Origin: Aeromonas enteropelogenes
GTDB lineage: Bacteria > Pseudomonadota > Gammaproteobacteria > Enterobacterales > Aeromonadaceae
Direction of reading: 5' to 3'
Assembly: GCF_000819845.1 (NCBI RefSeq)
Contig: NZ_CDCG01000043.1
Location: 32,659 to 96,658 of the forward strand
Length of the DNA: 64,000 nucleotides
A program made the position numbers and the translations under genes. Shown here one piece after another: positions 1-9,074 of the stretch. The notes under the pieces were generated by a model. It ran no database searches. It was not told the DNA's origin and saw only the letters and a program-made list of their open reading frames with translations. Position 1 is the stretch's first letter; each line of letters opens with the position of its first letter.

Positions 1-561
1 GATAGCCTGATCGCCTGGCTCGCCCGCCTTGAGCGGCTGCTGGCCCCCGTCCTGCTGCTGCTGGCGGTGCTGCTCGGGGCCTATACCGGCTTCCTGCTCT
101 CGGCGCTCAAGACCTATCCGCTGCTGAACAACCCGGTATTGCCGGTGCTGTTTCTGGTCTCGGGCATCAGCTCGGGCATCGCCTCTACCATCTTGCTGGC
201 GGTGACCCTGTTCAAGGAGAACCACCACAGCCAGGGGGTCAGCTTCGTGCACCGCTTCGAGCGTCCCATGCTGGCGGTAGAGATCCTGCTGCTGGTCTGC
301 TTCTTTACCGGCCTCTACTTCGGTGGCGGCCAGAAAGAGGTGGCCATGTGGGCCGCCATCGGCAGCGGTTTCTGGGCCCAGGTGTTCTGGGTAGGGGTGG
401 TGGGTATCGGCATGGTGTTGCCCCAGCTGATCGCCTTCCTGACCCCGGCTCCCCTGCGAGAGAAGAGCGGCCATCTGGTGCTGGTGTGCAGCCTGACCCT
501 GGTGGGGATCCTGCTGCTGCGCTACTTCGTGCTTTATGCCGGCCAGATGACGGTTGTTTAA
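1..561 (+). CDS. nrfD: NrfD, membrane subunit of the nitrite reductase electron-transfer module (5'-truncated by the window edge)
   Basis: The reading frame is open from the first base, so only the last 186 residues are visible; NrfD proteins are usually about 320 residues. About five hydrophobic helices remain, with the alternating small-residue and leucine pattern of the NrfD/PsrC family. NrfD takes electrons from the menaquinol pool and passes them through the NrfC iron-sulfur protein to the NrfA-NrfB cytochromes for nitrite reduction to ammonium. The identification rests partly on context, because the next three genes are the nrf haem-lyase set. The start and the upstream nrfABC genes lie outside the window. 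A related polysulfide reductase subunit would be the alternative, but the downstream genes argue against it. Confidence 0.85.
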   Translation, partial: DSLIAWLARLERLLAPVLLLLAVLLGAYTGFLLSALKTYPLLNNPVLPVLFLVSGISSGIASTILLAVTLFKENHHSQGVSFVHRFERPMLAVEILLLVCFFTGLYFGGGQKEVAMWAAIGSGFWAQVFWVGVVGIGMVLPQLIAFLTPAPLREKSGHLVLVCSLTLVGILLLRYFVLYAGQMTVV

Positions 562-571
562 AGGTATGATC

Positions 572-612
572 ACCAGCGCCAGCCGCCCCTCGGGCGACTG
601 GCGCTGGTTTGT
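572..612 (+). terminator. Strong hairpin between nrfD and nrfE, terminator or attenuator
   Basis: An 11-bp perfect stem (ACCAGCGCCAG at 572-582 with its complement at 598-608) encloses a second short stem (CGCCC/GGGCG). It is followed by the T-rich stretch TTTGTTGTT. It starts 11 bases after the nrfD stop and would lower transcription of nrfE and later genes relative to nrfA-D. Confidence 0.6.
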
Positions 613-735
613 TGTTGGCCCAATGGATTTCTGGTGATGCCACACCCGCTGCCTGCCGAGCCCCCGCCAAACGGGAGACGACGCGGCGTGTGTGCCATGA
701 CATGAATGACATCGAAGAGTGAACCTGGAGGTTGT

Positions 736-2691
736 GTGCTGGCGGAGTTCGGCTATCTCTCACTGTTGCTGGCAACCCTGCTCTCCCTGATGCAGGGGTT
801 ACTGCCCTGGCTCGGGCTGCGGCTCGCCTCCCCCCCCTTGCTCGGCTGTGCCAGGCCATTGGCACTGCTCAATGCCGCCCTGCTTGGCGCTTCCCTGGTG
901 CTGCTCGGGATCTGCTTTGCCCAGAATGACTTCACCCTGACCTATGTGGCCCAGCACGCCAACAGCGCCCTGCCCCTGGGCTACAAGATAGCGGCGGTAT
1001 GGGGCGGCCACGAGGGCTCCATGCTCTTCTTCGTCTTCGCGCTGGCCCTGTGGGGGGCGCTGGTAGCGCTGTGCTCCAGGCGGGTCGACCCGCTGATCCT
1101 GGTGCGGGTACTGGCCATTATGGGACTGATTGTGGGAGGCTTTGCCCTCTACACCCTGGTTTTCTCCAGCCCCTTCGATCGGATTTTTCCGGGGCCGCAG
1201 GAGGGGCGCGACCTCAACCCCATGCTGCAGGATATCGGCCTGATCCTGCACCCGCCGCTGCTCTATCTGGGTTACGTCGGTTTTGCGGTCAACTTCGCTT
1301 TTGCCATGGCGGCGCTGCACTCGGGCCGGCTCGACGGGGCCGTGGCCCACTGGAGCCGCCCCTGGGCGCTCGGCTCCTGGGTGTTTCTCACCGCCGGTAT
1401 CGTGCTCGGCTCCTGGTGGGCCTACTACGAGCTCGGCTGGGGCGGCTGGTGGTTCTGGGATCCGGTGGAAAACGCCTCCCTGCTGCCCTGGCTGCTCGGC
1501 ACAGCCCTCTTGCACGCCCTGGTGGTATGCGAGAAGCGCGGCGCCTACGGTCACGCCGTGCTGCTGCTCTCCATTTTCACCTTCTCCCTGAGCCTGCTCG
1601 GCACCTTCGTGGTGCGCTCCGGCGTGCTCACCTCGGTGCACGCCTTTGCGGTGGATCCGGATCGCGGTCTCACCCTGTTGCTGCTGCTCGGCCTGCTGCT
1701 CACAACAGCGTTGACCCTGTTTGCCCTGCGGGCCGACACCCGCGCCCCCTACGCCCGCTTTGGCTTACTGTCCAAGGAGGGGCTGCTCGGCGCCGCCATC
1801 CTGCTGCTCTGCGTGGCCTGCGCCAGCGTGCTGCTCGGCACCTTCTACCCCATGGTGTTCAAGTCCCTCCATCTGGGATCCCTCTCGGTGGGCGCTCCCT
1901 ACTTCAACACCATCTTCGTGCCGCTGGCCCTGCTGCTGATGGCCTTGATGACCCGGATCCCGCGCCTGCGCTGGCAAGGCTTGAGTATTGACACCCGCCT
2001 TACCCGCTGGCTGCCGCCGCTCTTTGGCCTGCTGGGCGGGGGGCTCTTGACCCTCGCCTATCGGGAGTTCGGCCCCTTGAGCTGGATGGGACTGGTCGCC
2101 AACGTGCTGAGTCTCTGGCTGGTGGCCAGCCTGCTGATGAACTTCTCGTTCAGACAAGGACATGGAAGGGCCAGTCGGCTGGGTAGCCTGCTCGCCCACC
2201 TCGGGGTGGCGGTGTGCGCCCTCGGCATCGCTCAGGTGAGCCACTACAGCCAGGAGGGTGGCACTGTGCTTGAAGTAGGCAAGCCCTACCGGCTCGGTGC
2301 CTATGAGTTTCGCTATGAGGGGAGCGAGCCGCTGCTCGGCCCCAACTACACCGCCGAGCGCATCACCCTGAGCGTGCACAAGGGGGGCCAGGAGGTGGCA
2401 CGCCTGATGCCGGAGCGGCGCCACTACAGCGTGCGCACCATGAACATGAACGAGCCCGGCATCGCGTGGGGGCTGTTTGGCGATCTCTATGTGGTGCTTG
2501 GCGAGAAGATGGGGCCACACGCCTACGCCATGCGCCTGCACTACAAGCCGCTGGTACGCTGGATCTGGCTGGGGGGCATGTTGATGATGGCGGGTGGCGC
2601 CCTGCGCCTGCTCGCTCGCCGTCCCCTGCTAGCCTCTCGCCCGGCTGCGGCTACCTCGCCTCGCCCCCGTCTCGAACAGGAGTCCCTATGA
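736..2691 (+). CDS. nrfE: NrfE, CcmF-like cytochrome c haem lyase subunit
   Basis: NrfE is the CcmF-family membrane component of the dedicated lyase that attaches haem to the unusual CXXCK motif of NrfA. The protein is about 651 residues with roughly 15 membrane helices. The tryptophan-rich haem-handling (WWD) motif, WGGWWFWDPVENASLLPW, lies near residues 234-251, and a large periplasmic loop follows before the last helix, as in CcmF. I chose GTG at 736 because GGAGG lies just upstream at 727-731; an in-frame ATG at 706 would add ten residues. The 3' end overlaps the next gene by four bases (ATGA), which indicates translational coupling. CcmF of the general Ccm system is the alternative, but adjacency to nrfD favours NrfE. 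Confidence 0.85.
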   Translation: MLAEFGYLSLLLATLLSLMQGLLPWLGLRLASPPLLGCARPLALLNAALLGASLVLLGICFAQNDFTLTYVAQHANSALPLGYKIAAVWGGHEGSMLFFVFALALWGALVALCSRRVDPLILVRVLAIMGLIVGGFALYTLVFSSPFDRIFPGPQEGRDLNPMLQDIGLILHPPLLYLGYVGFAVNFAFAMAALHSGRLDGAVAHWSRPWALGSWVFLTAGIVLGSWWAYYELGWGGWWFWDPVENASLLPWLLGTALLHALVVCEKRGAYGHAVLLLSIFTFSLSLLGTFVVRSGVLTSVHAFAVDPDRGLTLLLLLGLLLTTALTLFALRADTRAPYARFGLLSKEGLLGAAILLLCVACASVLLGTFYPMVFKSLHLGSLSVGAPYFNTIFVPLALLLMALMTRIPRLRWQGLSIDTRLTRWLPPLFGLLGGGLLTLAYREFGPLSWMGLVANVLSLWLVASLLMNFSFRQGHGRASRLGSLLAHLGVAVCALGIAQVSHYSQEGGTVLEVGKPYRLGAYEFRYEGSEPLLGPNYTAERITLSVHKGGQEVARLMPERRHYSVRTMNMNEPGIAWGLFGDLYVVLGEKMGPHAYAMRLHYKPLVRWIWLGGMLMMAGGALRLLARRPLLASRPAAATSPRPRLEQESL

Positions 2692-3266
2692 GATCCCGCC
2701 TGCTCCTCTTTCTGCCCCTGATCCTGACTCTGGGCCTCGGCGCCCTGCTCCTGCTCGGTCTTGGCAACAACCCCTACAGCCAGGATGAGGCTACCCTGGG
2801 CCGCACCCTGCCGGCCTGGCAAAGTGAGAACTTGCTGGGAGGGGCGGCCATTGACACCGCCAGCCTGAAAGGGGAGCCCTTTGTGCTCAATGTCTGGGCC
2901 AGCTGGTGCCCCAACTGCCGCACCGAGCATCCGTTGCTGGGCGAGCTGGCACGCGCTGTGCCCCTCTACGGCCTCAACTATCGGGACAAGGGGAATGCGG
3001 CCCGTGCCTGGCTGATGGAGGCGGGCAACCCCTATCGCGCCGTGCTGGCCGACCCGGACGGCAAGCTGGCCCTGGAGCTCGGCGTCTATGGTACGCCGGA
3101 GACCTATCTGTTCGATGCCGACGGCACCCTGCTCACCCGCCACACGGGTCTGCTCACCCAGGAGATCTGGCAGCGCCAGTTTGTGCCCCTGCTCGACCAG
3201 GCCCGCGCCAACGCGCAAATAAAGGCTGCCGGGCCTGCCCCATCGACCCGGGAGACACAGTCATGA
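2688..3266 (+). CDS. DsbE/CcmG-like periplasmic thioredoxin of the nrf maturation system
   Basis: This is a 192-residue membrane-anchored thioredoxin-fold protein. An N-terminal hydrophobic segment (about residues 5-27) anchors it facing the periplasm. The redox motif WCPNC has cysteines 74 and 77, and a cis-proline loop (GTPETY) follows near residue 136. CcmG/DsbE proteins reduce the apocytochrome or the CcmH-type partner so that haem can be ligated. The gene is translationally coupled at both ends, overlapping nrfE and the nrfF-nrfG fusion by ATGA. E. coli nrf lacks this gene, but other gammaproteobacterial nrf operons carry such an extra thioredoxin, so a role in NrfA maturation is a reasonable inference. 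RBS-like AGGAG precedes the ATG. Confidence 0.85.
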   Translation: MRSRLLLFLPLILTLGLGALLLLGLGNNPYSQDEATLGRTLPAWQSENLLGGAAIDTASLKGEPFVLNVWASWCPNCRTEHPLLGELARAVPLYGLNYRDKGNAARAWLMEAGNPYRAVLADPDGKLALELGVYGTPETYLFDADGTLLTRHTGLLTQEIWQRQFVPLLDQARANAQIKAAGPAPSTRETQS

Positions 3267-4441
3267 CGTGCCGTCCTCTTGCCGCTGCCCTGCTGCTCCT
3301 CGGCATGTGCCTGAGTGCGAGCTCGTTTGCCAGCGGGGTCGATACCTATGAGTTTCGCCACCCCGAGCGGCAGACCCGCGCCCAGGAGCTCGCCCGCGCC
3401 CTGCGCTGCCCCCAGTGTCAGAACCAGAATCTGGTGGAGTCCAACTCCCCCATCGCGCGGGATCTGCGCCTCGAGGTCTACCGCTGGGTCGACGAGGGGC
3501 AGAGCGATAAAGAGGTGATAGCCCGCATGACCCGCCGTTTTGGCGACTTCGTGCGCTACGATCCCCCCTTCAAGGCCAGCACGGCGCTGCTGTGGGGCGG
3601 TCCTGCCCTGCTGCTGGGGCTGGCACTGCTGACGCTCGGCCGCCGCCTGAGGATCAAGGGGGCTCAAGCCATTGCCATTGAGGGCGACACAGGCCGCGCC
3701 AGTGTCGATCATCGCGGCGCGCTGAACCGCCGGATCATGGCCGAGCAGCAAGCCGGGCTCTCCCCCGATCTTCCTCTCTATCGGGAGCTGACCGCCGCCA
3801 ATCTGGCCAATGCCACCCCGACCTCCGAGCTGGCGCTCAAGGCCCGGCTGGCCCTGGCCCCCAGAGCCCACCATGCCCGCTACATCTGGCTGCTTGGCGC
3901 TCTGCTGCTGGCAGGGATCGCGAGCTTTTACGCCAGCACAGGCCGCTATCAGGCGTGGCAGGCGCATCTGTCTCGCCCCGATCCCCTGGGGGGCCTGAGC
4001 CCCCGGGATCTGCAGGACAAGGAGCTGGGGGCCCTGCATCAGAAGCTGCAGACCAATCCCGCCGATCTCGACAGCTGGGCGGCGCTCGGCCAGCTCTATC
4101 TCTATCGGGATGAATACGACAATGCCTGGCTTGCCTACCAGCGACTGGCGCTGCTCGAAGGGGGAGCCAGCGCCGCCACCCTGGCCGCACAGGCCACTGT
4201 GCGCTACTACCAGGCGGGCCAGCAGCTCACGCCCGAGGCCCGTCGCCTGCTCGATGCCGCACTTGAGCTCGACAAGGGGGAAGTGAGTGCCCTGATGCTG
4301 CTCGCCTCCGATCACTTCCTGCACGCCCGCTACCGCGAAGCCATCGCCCTGTGGCAACAGCTGCTGGATGAGGAGCGCCCCCGCATCAACCGCGCCGCCC
4401 TTATTCAGGCGATCCAGACCGCGAGGATGATGGGGGGATGA
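3263..4441 (+). CDS. Fused NrfF-NrfG (CcmH-type) haem lyase subunit with TPR domain
   Basis: The protein is 392 residues and joins two parts that are separate genes (nrfF and nrfG) in E. coli. It has an N-terminal signal peptide, then the CcmH redox motif LRCPQC (cysteines 49 and 52), a first membrane helix near residues 108-127, a second near 210-228, and a C-terminal region of TPR-like helical repeats (about 255-390). The first part reduces or presents the apocytochrome cysteines; the TPR part binds the apocytochrome C-terminus. The overall plan is the same as E. coli CcmH, so a ccmH paralogue adapted to nrf is likely. It is the last gene of the operon and is followed by a clear terminator. 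Confidence 0.8.
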   Translation: MTCRPLAAALLLLGMCLSASSFASGVDTYEFRHPERQTRAQELARALRCPQCQNQNLVESNSPIARDLRLEVYRWVDEGQSDKEVIARMTRRFGDFVRYDPPFKASTALLWGGPALLLGLALLTLGRRLRIKGAQAIAIEGDTGRASVDHRGALNRRIMAEQQAGLSPDLPLYRELTAANLANATPTSELALKARLALAPRAHHARYIWLLGALLLAGIASFYASTGRYQAWQAHLSRPDPLGGLSPRDLQDKELGALHQKLQTNPADLDSWAALGQLYLYRDEYDNAWLAYQRLALLEGGASAATLAAQATVRYYQAGQQLTPEARRLLDAALELDKGEVSALMLLASDHFLHARYREAIALWQQLLDEERPRINRAALIQAIQTARMMGG

Positions 4442-4524
4442 CCGTCAGATTGGGGGAGCGACAGGAGATAAACCGCCATCCTCTGCGGCCACCTATCGTC
4501 CCCTCCCCTTTACGCTGGATACAC

Positions 4525-4555
4525 ACACGCCCCCATACGGGGGCGTGTTGCTTTT
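4525..4555 (+). terminator. Rho-independent terminator of the nrf operon
   Basis: A perfect 10-bp GC-rich stem (ACACGCCCCC/GGGGGCGTGT, 4525-4534 and 4539-4548) with loop ATAC is followed by TGCTTTT. It lies 84 bases after the last nrf stop and just before the convergent phnX gene. Confidence 0.85.
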
Positions 4556-4583
4556 CAATACCAAGTTTTTTGCCAAGGCCCGC

Positions 4584-5423
4584 TTATGGTCGCTCGCCGG
4601 CCGCCAGACGGCGGTTGATATCGGCGATGACCGGGGCGATGTTGGCCAGGGTATCAATCACATAGTGCGCCCCCGCCGCCCGCAGTTTGGCCTCAGCCGG
4701 TGCGCGCCGGGCGGCGATCTCGGCTTCGCTCATGGCGACGAACTCTTCCCAGGTGGCACCAAACTCGTTGCCGGAAACCGACAGGCCCACCGTCCACATG
4801 CCCGCGTTCAACCCCTCGCTGATGCCCGGCACGGCATCATCCACCTTGATGCAGCGATGCACCGCGCTCACTCCGAGCTCAATCACGTTGGCCAGTGCCA
4901 TCCAGGGGCCGGGGCGGCCGCCCGCCTTGAGATCGTCGGTGGCGACCCAGTGATCCGGGCGATAGCCGTGATCGGCCGCAGCTGGCACCAGCGCCTCCAT
5001 CACCGGGCGGGGGTAGCCCGAGCAGGAGCCGATGCGCAGCCCTTGTGCTCGCAGCCCATCCAGCACCGGCAACACACCCGGGATGGGGGCGGCGAAGCGG
5101 GTCACCGCGGCAATCTGCAGCGGCATAAAGGTGTGATAGAGGTGGTCCACCTCGGCGTGGCTCATGGGGTGGCCGAAGCGGGCCTGCCAGCGTTCATCCA
5201 CCGAGGGCAGACGGCCAAGCGCCGCGATATGATCCCACTTGCCCAGCCCCATGGGCTGGCGCGCCTCATCCAGAGTCACAGAAAAGTCATAGGCACGAGC
5301 AAAGGCCTCGACGAAGATGGAGGTAGGGGCGAAGGAGCCGAAATCGACGACGGTACCGGCCCAGTCGAGGATCAGCGCCTCTACGTCGGTGGTCGGGTGG
5401 ATGGCAATCTGCAAGTCAGTCAT
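4584..5423 (-). CDS. phnX: Phosphonoacetaldehyde hydrolase (phosphonatase)
   Basis: PhnX cleaves the C-P bond of phosphonoacetaldehyde to give acetaldehyde and phosphate, the last step of AEP degradation. It is a 279-residue haloacid-dehalogenase-fold enzyme. The nucleophile motif LDWAGT carries Asp20, and the Schiff-base lysine that distinguishes phosphonatases from other HAD enzymes is Lys62 in MGLGKWDH. Downstream motifs SCSGYPRP and KVDDAVPG fit HAD motifs II and IV. The gene overlaps pbfA by eight bases, so phnW, pbfA and phnX form one leftward operon with coupled translation. Length and motifs agree well with the family. Confidence 0.95.
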   Translation of the reverse strand: MTDLQIAIHPTTDVEALILDWAGTVVDFGSFAPTSIFVEAFARAYDFSVTLDEARQPMGLGKWDHIAALGRLPSVDERWQARFGHPMSHAEVDHLYHTFMPLQIAAVTRFAAPIPGVLPVLDGLRAQGLRIGSCSGYPRPVMEALVPAAADHGYRPDHWVATDDLKAGGRPGPWMALANVIELGVSAVHRCIKVDDAVPGISEGLNAGMWTVGLSVSGNEFGATWEEFVAMSEAEIAARRAPAEAKLRAAGAHYVIDTLANIAPVIADINRRLAAGERP

Positions 5424-6840
5424 GGTGATCTTCCTGTTTCGGTGAAGACGTGATCTCGCCGAGGGCGCGATCGAGAATGGCGATAGCGCGCACCAGATCG
5501 GCGCGGGCGATATTGAGCGGGGGCGAGAGCTGGATGACGTTGCCCTGGGAAACCTTGAAGCTGAGCCCGAGCTCCAGGCAGCGGTAGAGCAGCCGCTCAG
5601 CGGCCTGGCTGTTTCGAGCTCGACTCTGGTGATCGACCACCAGATCGAGGGCCCACAGAAGGCCGATACCGCGTACCTGGCCGATCAGCGGGTGGCGCTC
5701 GGCAAGCTTTGCCAGTTCGCACTCCATAAAGCGGCCATCTTCCCGCGCTTTTTCCAGCAACCCCTCTGCACGGATGGTGGCGATGGTGGCGAGCGCCGCC
5801 GCGCAGCCGATGGGGCTCTTCTCGTGGGTGTAGTGACCGAGCGAGATGGCCGCTGCCTGATTGAAACGATCGCGGGTGATGAGCGCGGCAAACGGCACCA
5901 CCCCACCCCCCAACCCCTTGCCAAGACAGATGATATCGGGCTCGATGCCGAACTCTTCGAAGCTGAACCAGTGGCCGGTGCGACCCAGGGCATTGGGGAT
6001 CTCGTCGACGATCAGCAGCACCTTGTGGCGATCGCAGATCTCCCGCACCCGCTGCCAATAAGCCTTCGAGGGCACCTGCACGTCGGTGCTGCGAATGGGC
6101 TCGGCGATAAAGGCGCCAATGCCCCCCTCCTTCTCGATGACGTACTCCAGATAATCGGCGTAGTGCAGGTCATCCCCCTCCCCGCGATACCAGACGCCGC
6201 GATAACGGGTGGGGGGAGGAATGCGCTCCACTCCGGCCATCAAGGGGCCCATACCGGCGCGAAAACAGGCCTCGCCACCGACCGAGATGGCATCGAGGGA
6301 GGCGCCGTGAAAGGCATCCCACAGGGACACCACCTTGCTGTTGCCGGTGATAAAGCGAGCGAGTTTCAAGGCAATGCCCACCACTTCGCTGCCGCCGGGG
6401 GCGAACAGCACCCGGTTGAGATCGCCGGGGGCCAGCTCGGCCAGGGTGCGGGCGCAGTCGATGGCGACCCGATGGGTGTAGCGGCGGGGCACAAACGGCA
6501 GATCGGCGAGTTGCTGCTGCAGCGCGGCCACCACCCTGGGGTGACCGTGGCCCAGCTGATGGACGCTGTTGCCGTGAAAATCGAGGTAACGCGCACCAGA
6601 TACGCTGGTCAACCAGCTCCCCTGCGCCCCCTCAAGCAGATCGAGACAGGGGGTGGAGAGCGCCTGATGGAGAAAGTAGCGGCTATCCTCCGCCAATCCG
6701 GCCTGTACCTCTTCGCTCTGACCTGCCCACCAGCGCGCCCGACCCTCGCCAAGGTTGATATCCCCTTCGCTGTCGGCGCGGCCGCTGCCGTGCAGCTTAT
6801 GGTCACGCTGCTCGCGACCCTGAGCCAGCATGCTGGTCAT
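5416..6840 (-). CDS. pbfA: Class III PLP enzyme, probable (R)-1-hydroxy-2-aminoethylphosphonate ammonia-lyase
   Basis: This 474-residue protein has the fold-type I class III aminotransferase signature: [13 protein letters not shown] with Asp279, and the PLP lysine Lys308 in LGKGLGGG. It sits between phnW and phnX and overlaps both. In such clusters this paralogue was shown to be PbfA, which eliminates ammonia from (R)-1-hydroxy-2-aminoethylphosphonate to give phosphonoacetaldehyde, so feeding hydroxylated AEP into PhnX. That function is known for the family; I assign it here from context and overall sequence character. Older annotations call it an aminotransferase, which remains possible. Translation is coupled to phnW through an ATGA overlap. 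Confidence 0.8.
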   Translation of the reverse strand: MTSMLAQGREQRDHKLHGSGRADSEGDINLGEGRARWWAGQSEEVQAGLAEDSRYFLHQALSTPCLDLLEGAQGSWLTSVSGARYLDFHGNSVHQLGHGHPRVVAALQQQLADLPFVPRRYTHRVAIDCARTLAELAPGDLNRVLFAPGGSEVVGIALKLARFITGNSKVVSLWDAFHGASLDAISVGGEACFRAGMGPLMAGVERIPPPTRYRGVWYRGEGDDLHYADYLEYVIEKEGGIGAFIAEPIRSTDVQVPSKAYWQRVREICDRHKVLLIVDEIPNALGRTGHWFSFEEFGIEPDIICLGKGLGGGVVPFAALITRDRFNQAAAISLGHYTHEKSPIGCAAALATIATIRAEGLLEKAREDGRFMECELAKLAERHPLIGQVRGIGLLWALDLVVDHQSRARNSQAAERLLYRCLELGLSFKVSQGNVIQLSPPLNIARADLVRAIAILDRALGEITSSPKQEDHHD

Positions 6841-7979
6841 CGCATGTTCTCCTGCCAGTAGCAGGCGCTGGCCATGGCGGCGAGCAGATCGCGCACCCGC
6901 GCTGGGGTCACGTCACCGATATTGCCGATACGAAAGCAATCGGCCTGGGAAACCTTGCCCGGATAGATGACAAAGCCCTGCCCCTTGAGCCGCTGGTAGA
7001 AGTCGGCAAAGTGGTAGTCCGGGTGGGCCGGAGAGTAGAAGGCGGTGATGATGGGGGATTGCCATTTTTCTGGCAGCAGCGGCGCAAAGCCGAGGGCGAC
7101 CATCCCCGCTACCAGGGTGCGCTGGTTTTCGCGGTAGCGCCGATGGCGGGCGGCGATGCCCCCCTCTTCTTCCAGCTCGCGCAGGGCCTGGGCAAAGGCC
7201 AGCACTGTGTGGGTGGGAGAAGTAAAACGCCACTTGCCCCCCTGCTGCTCCATGGTCTGCCACTGGGCATGCAGGTCGAGGGAGACCGAGCGGGCGCGAC
7301 CTGCGCAGGCCATCAGCGCCACGCGGCGGGCGATGACGAAACCAAAGCCCGGCACCCCCTGGATGCACTTGTTGGCAGAGCTGATAAGAAACTCGATGCC
7401 AAGGCGGCCCATGTCGATGGGGATGCCGCCAAAGCTGCTCATGGCATCGACGATCAGGTGGATGCCGCGGCGCTGGCAGAGCGCAGCCACCTCGTCGAGC
7501 GGGTTGAGCATGCCAGTGGTGGTCTCGCAGTGCACCATGGCCAGATGGGTGATCTCGGGGTGGCGCGCCAGCATGGCCTCAATGGCAGCGGGTTCGGGGC
7601 GGGTTGTCTCGCCGCAGTCGAGCTCATGGTGACGCAGGCCAAGGCAGCGGGCCATCTCCCCCATGCGGGCACCGTAGGCACCGTTGTTGATGATCAGCAG
7701 ACACTCGTCGGCGCCGATGGCCGAGCCCAGTACGCTCTCCACCACATAGCTGCCGCTCCCCTGCAGCAGCACGGCGCTGTAGTCGCTTTGATATTCAGGG
7801 CCAGTGGCGAGGCGCACCAGCTCGCGGCGGATGGGCTCCACCACACCCTGGTTGTAGTCCGCATCCCAGGTGCAACTGTCTTGCAGCATGGCGGCACGCA
7901 CCGTGGCTGTGGTCGAGAGGGGGCCCGGGGTCAGCAGCAGGTAATCGACAGCGGCAGGGGCCGCAGGAATATGGGTCAT
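6837..7979 (-). CDS. phnW: 2-aminoethylphosphonate:pyruvate transaminase
   Basis: PhnW transfers the amino group of AEP to pyruvate, giving phosphonoacetaldehyde and alanine, the first step of the pathway. The 380-residue protein is a class V aminotransferase. It starts with the family motif [11 protein letters not shown], has the cofactor aspartate in [10 protein letters not shown] (Asp178) and the PLP lysine at about residue 204 in SSANKCIQG. It is the first gene of the leftward operon. A good Shine-Dalgarno (AAGGAGC) lies just before the ATG, and a perfect TGGTATATACCA palindrome directly abuts it, so PhnR probably controls this transcript. Confidence 0.95.
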   Translation of the reverse strand: MTHIPAAPAAVDYLLLTPGPLSTTATVRAAMLQDSCTWDADYNQGVVEPIRRELVRLATGPEYQSDYSAVLLQGSGSYVVESVLGSAIGADECLLIINNGAYGARMGEMARCLGLRHHELDCGETTRPEPAAIEAMLARHPEITHLAMVHCETTTGMLNPLDEVAALCQRRGIHLIVDAMSSFGGIPIDMGRLGIEFLISSANKCIQGVPGFGFVIARRVALMACAGRARSVSLDLHAQWQTMEQQGGKWRFTSPTHTVLAFAQALRELEEEGGIAARHRRYRENQRTLVAGMVALGFAPLLPEKWQSPIITAFYSPAHPDYHFADFYQRLKGQGFVIYPGKVSQADCFRIGNIGDVTPARVRDLLAAMASACYWQENMR

Positions 7980-7993
7980 GACGTTGCTCCTTT

Positions 7994-8005
7994 TGGTATA
8001 TACCA
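7994..8005. promoter_or_regulatory. Candidate PhnR operator upstream of phnW
   Basis: The perfect palindrome TGGTATATACCA lies 14 bases before the phnW ATG and touches its Shine-Dalgarno sequence. The same 12-mer, with at most one or two changes, precedes phnR, phnS and phnT. GntR/HutC-type regulators bind short palindromes of this kind, so PhnR is the likely ligand (inference). Confidence 0.7.
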
Positions 8006-8129
8006 GAATGAGCGCATTGTGGGTAACTGCCCCGCCAAGGTCAAAGGGGTAGCCCTACGTGCAACAAAAAATTCATTTACGGCGCCGGGATCGCGATAAT
8101 CTAGGAAGCCTGAACAACAGGGGGCAAAC

Positions 8130-8141
8130 TGGTATCTACCA
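8130..8141. promoter_or_regulatory. Candidate PhnR operator upstream of phnR
   Basis: TGGTATCTACCA differs from the perfect palindrome at one position. It lies about 90 bases before the phnR start, in the divergent phnW-phnR spacer, and suggests autoregulation. Confidence 0.6.
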
Positions 8142-8232
8142 ATGTATGTTGATGCCGCCGTTTAACGGCCGGGCAGATGACCAGTACTGTACCCAACCCA
8201 TTGCACAATTCATTGCAAAACCAGGGATTTTC

Positions 8233-8940
8233 ATGAGCAAACCCCAATACCTGCAGATCAAGGATGCCCTCGCCAACCAGATCCTGGCGGGGGGCCTGAC
8301 CCCCAACGACAAGCTCCCCTCCGAGCGGCTGCTGGGGGAGCTCTATGGCACCACAAGGGTCACCATTCGCGAGGCTCTGGTGCAGCTGGAGGCGAACGGC
8401 CTTATCTATCGGGAGGATCGCCGGGGCTGGTTCGTCACCCCGCCCCGCTTTCGCCTCAACCCAAGACGCACCTCCAACTTTCACCAGATAGTGCGGGAGC
8501 AAGGGGGCGAGCCGCGCACCGAATTGCTGGAAAAAAGCCGCCAGGCGGTGCCCCCGGCGCTGATGGCACGGCTGCAGCTCAAGCCGTTCGACAGCCTGTT
8601 TCTGCTCAAGCGGCTGCGCTACGCCAACGGGCGCGCCATCTGCTATTGCGAGAACCATTGCCTGCCAGAGCGGGTGCCCGGCCTGCTGGAGCTGGATCTC
8701 AACGGCAGCCTGACCGAGATCTATCAGGCCCATTACGATCTTCACTACGCCCGCATGCAGGTGCGCTTCTTCCCCACGGCCCTGCCGGACGAGGTGGCCA
8801 AGGCGCTGGGGGCCACCGCCGGTCTGCCCGCCCTGCGCCTTGAGCGGCTCAACTTCGATCAGCACGGCCGGGTGCTCGACTTCGATCTGGAGTACTGGCG
8901 CCACGACAGTCTGGAGATAGAGGTGGATACCCAGGATTAG
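8233..8940 (+). CDS. phnR: GntR-family (HutC/UTRA) regulator of aminophosphonate use, PhnR-like
   Basis: The 235-residue protein has an N-terminal GntR winged helix (about residues 4-70, with [20 protein letters not shown] as the recognition region) and a C-terminal UTRA ligand domain (about 90-232). It matches the size and neighbourhood of PhnR, the regulator found with AEP transport and phosphonatase genes. I chose the ATG at 8233 because the protein then begins directly with the winged-helix fold; the frame stays open upstream to 8059, but that part is not family-like. The gene is divergent from phnW and next to phnS. Four matching palindromes in the cluster are its probable operators. The ligand is probably AEP or phosphonoacetaldehyde; this is not shown by sequence. 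Confidence 0.85.
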   Translation: MSKPQYLQIKDALANQILAGGLTPNDKLPSERLLGELYGTTRVTIREALVQLEANGLIYREDRRGWFVTPPRFRLNPRRTSNFHQIVREQGGEPRTELLEKSRQAVPPALMARLQLKPFDSLFLLKRLRYANGRAICYCENHCLPERVPGLLELDLNGSLTEIYQAHYDLHYARMQVRFFPTALPDEVAKALGATAGLPALRLERLNFDQHGRVLDFDLEYWRHDSLEIEVDTQD

Positions 8941-9039
8941 TCACGAACAAATCAGGAACGGGAAATCGCACACGGCAAAACGTCACGGGGCCGTCACGGT
9001 CACGTCATAAAAATCCCCTAGCCTCTCTCTCGACCAATC

Positions 9040-9051
9040 TGGTTTATACCA
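9040..9051. promoter_or_regulatory. Candidate PhnR operator upstream of phnS
   Basis: TGGTTTATACCA differs from the perfect palindrome at one position and lies 23 bases before the chosen phnS start. Its position fits control of the importer transcript. Confidence 0.65.
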
Positions 9052-9074
9052 AGCCAACTTATATGGAGAAGAGG

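Noticed and set aside
4438..4665. 75-codon frame overlapping the end of the nrf operon
   Set aside because: It runs through the terminator at 4525-4555 into the antisense of phnX, so it cannot be a real gene there.
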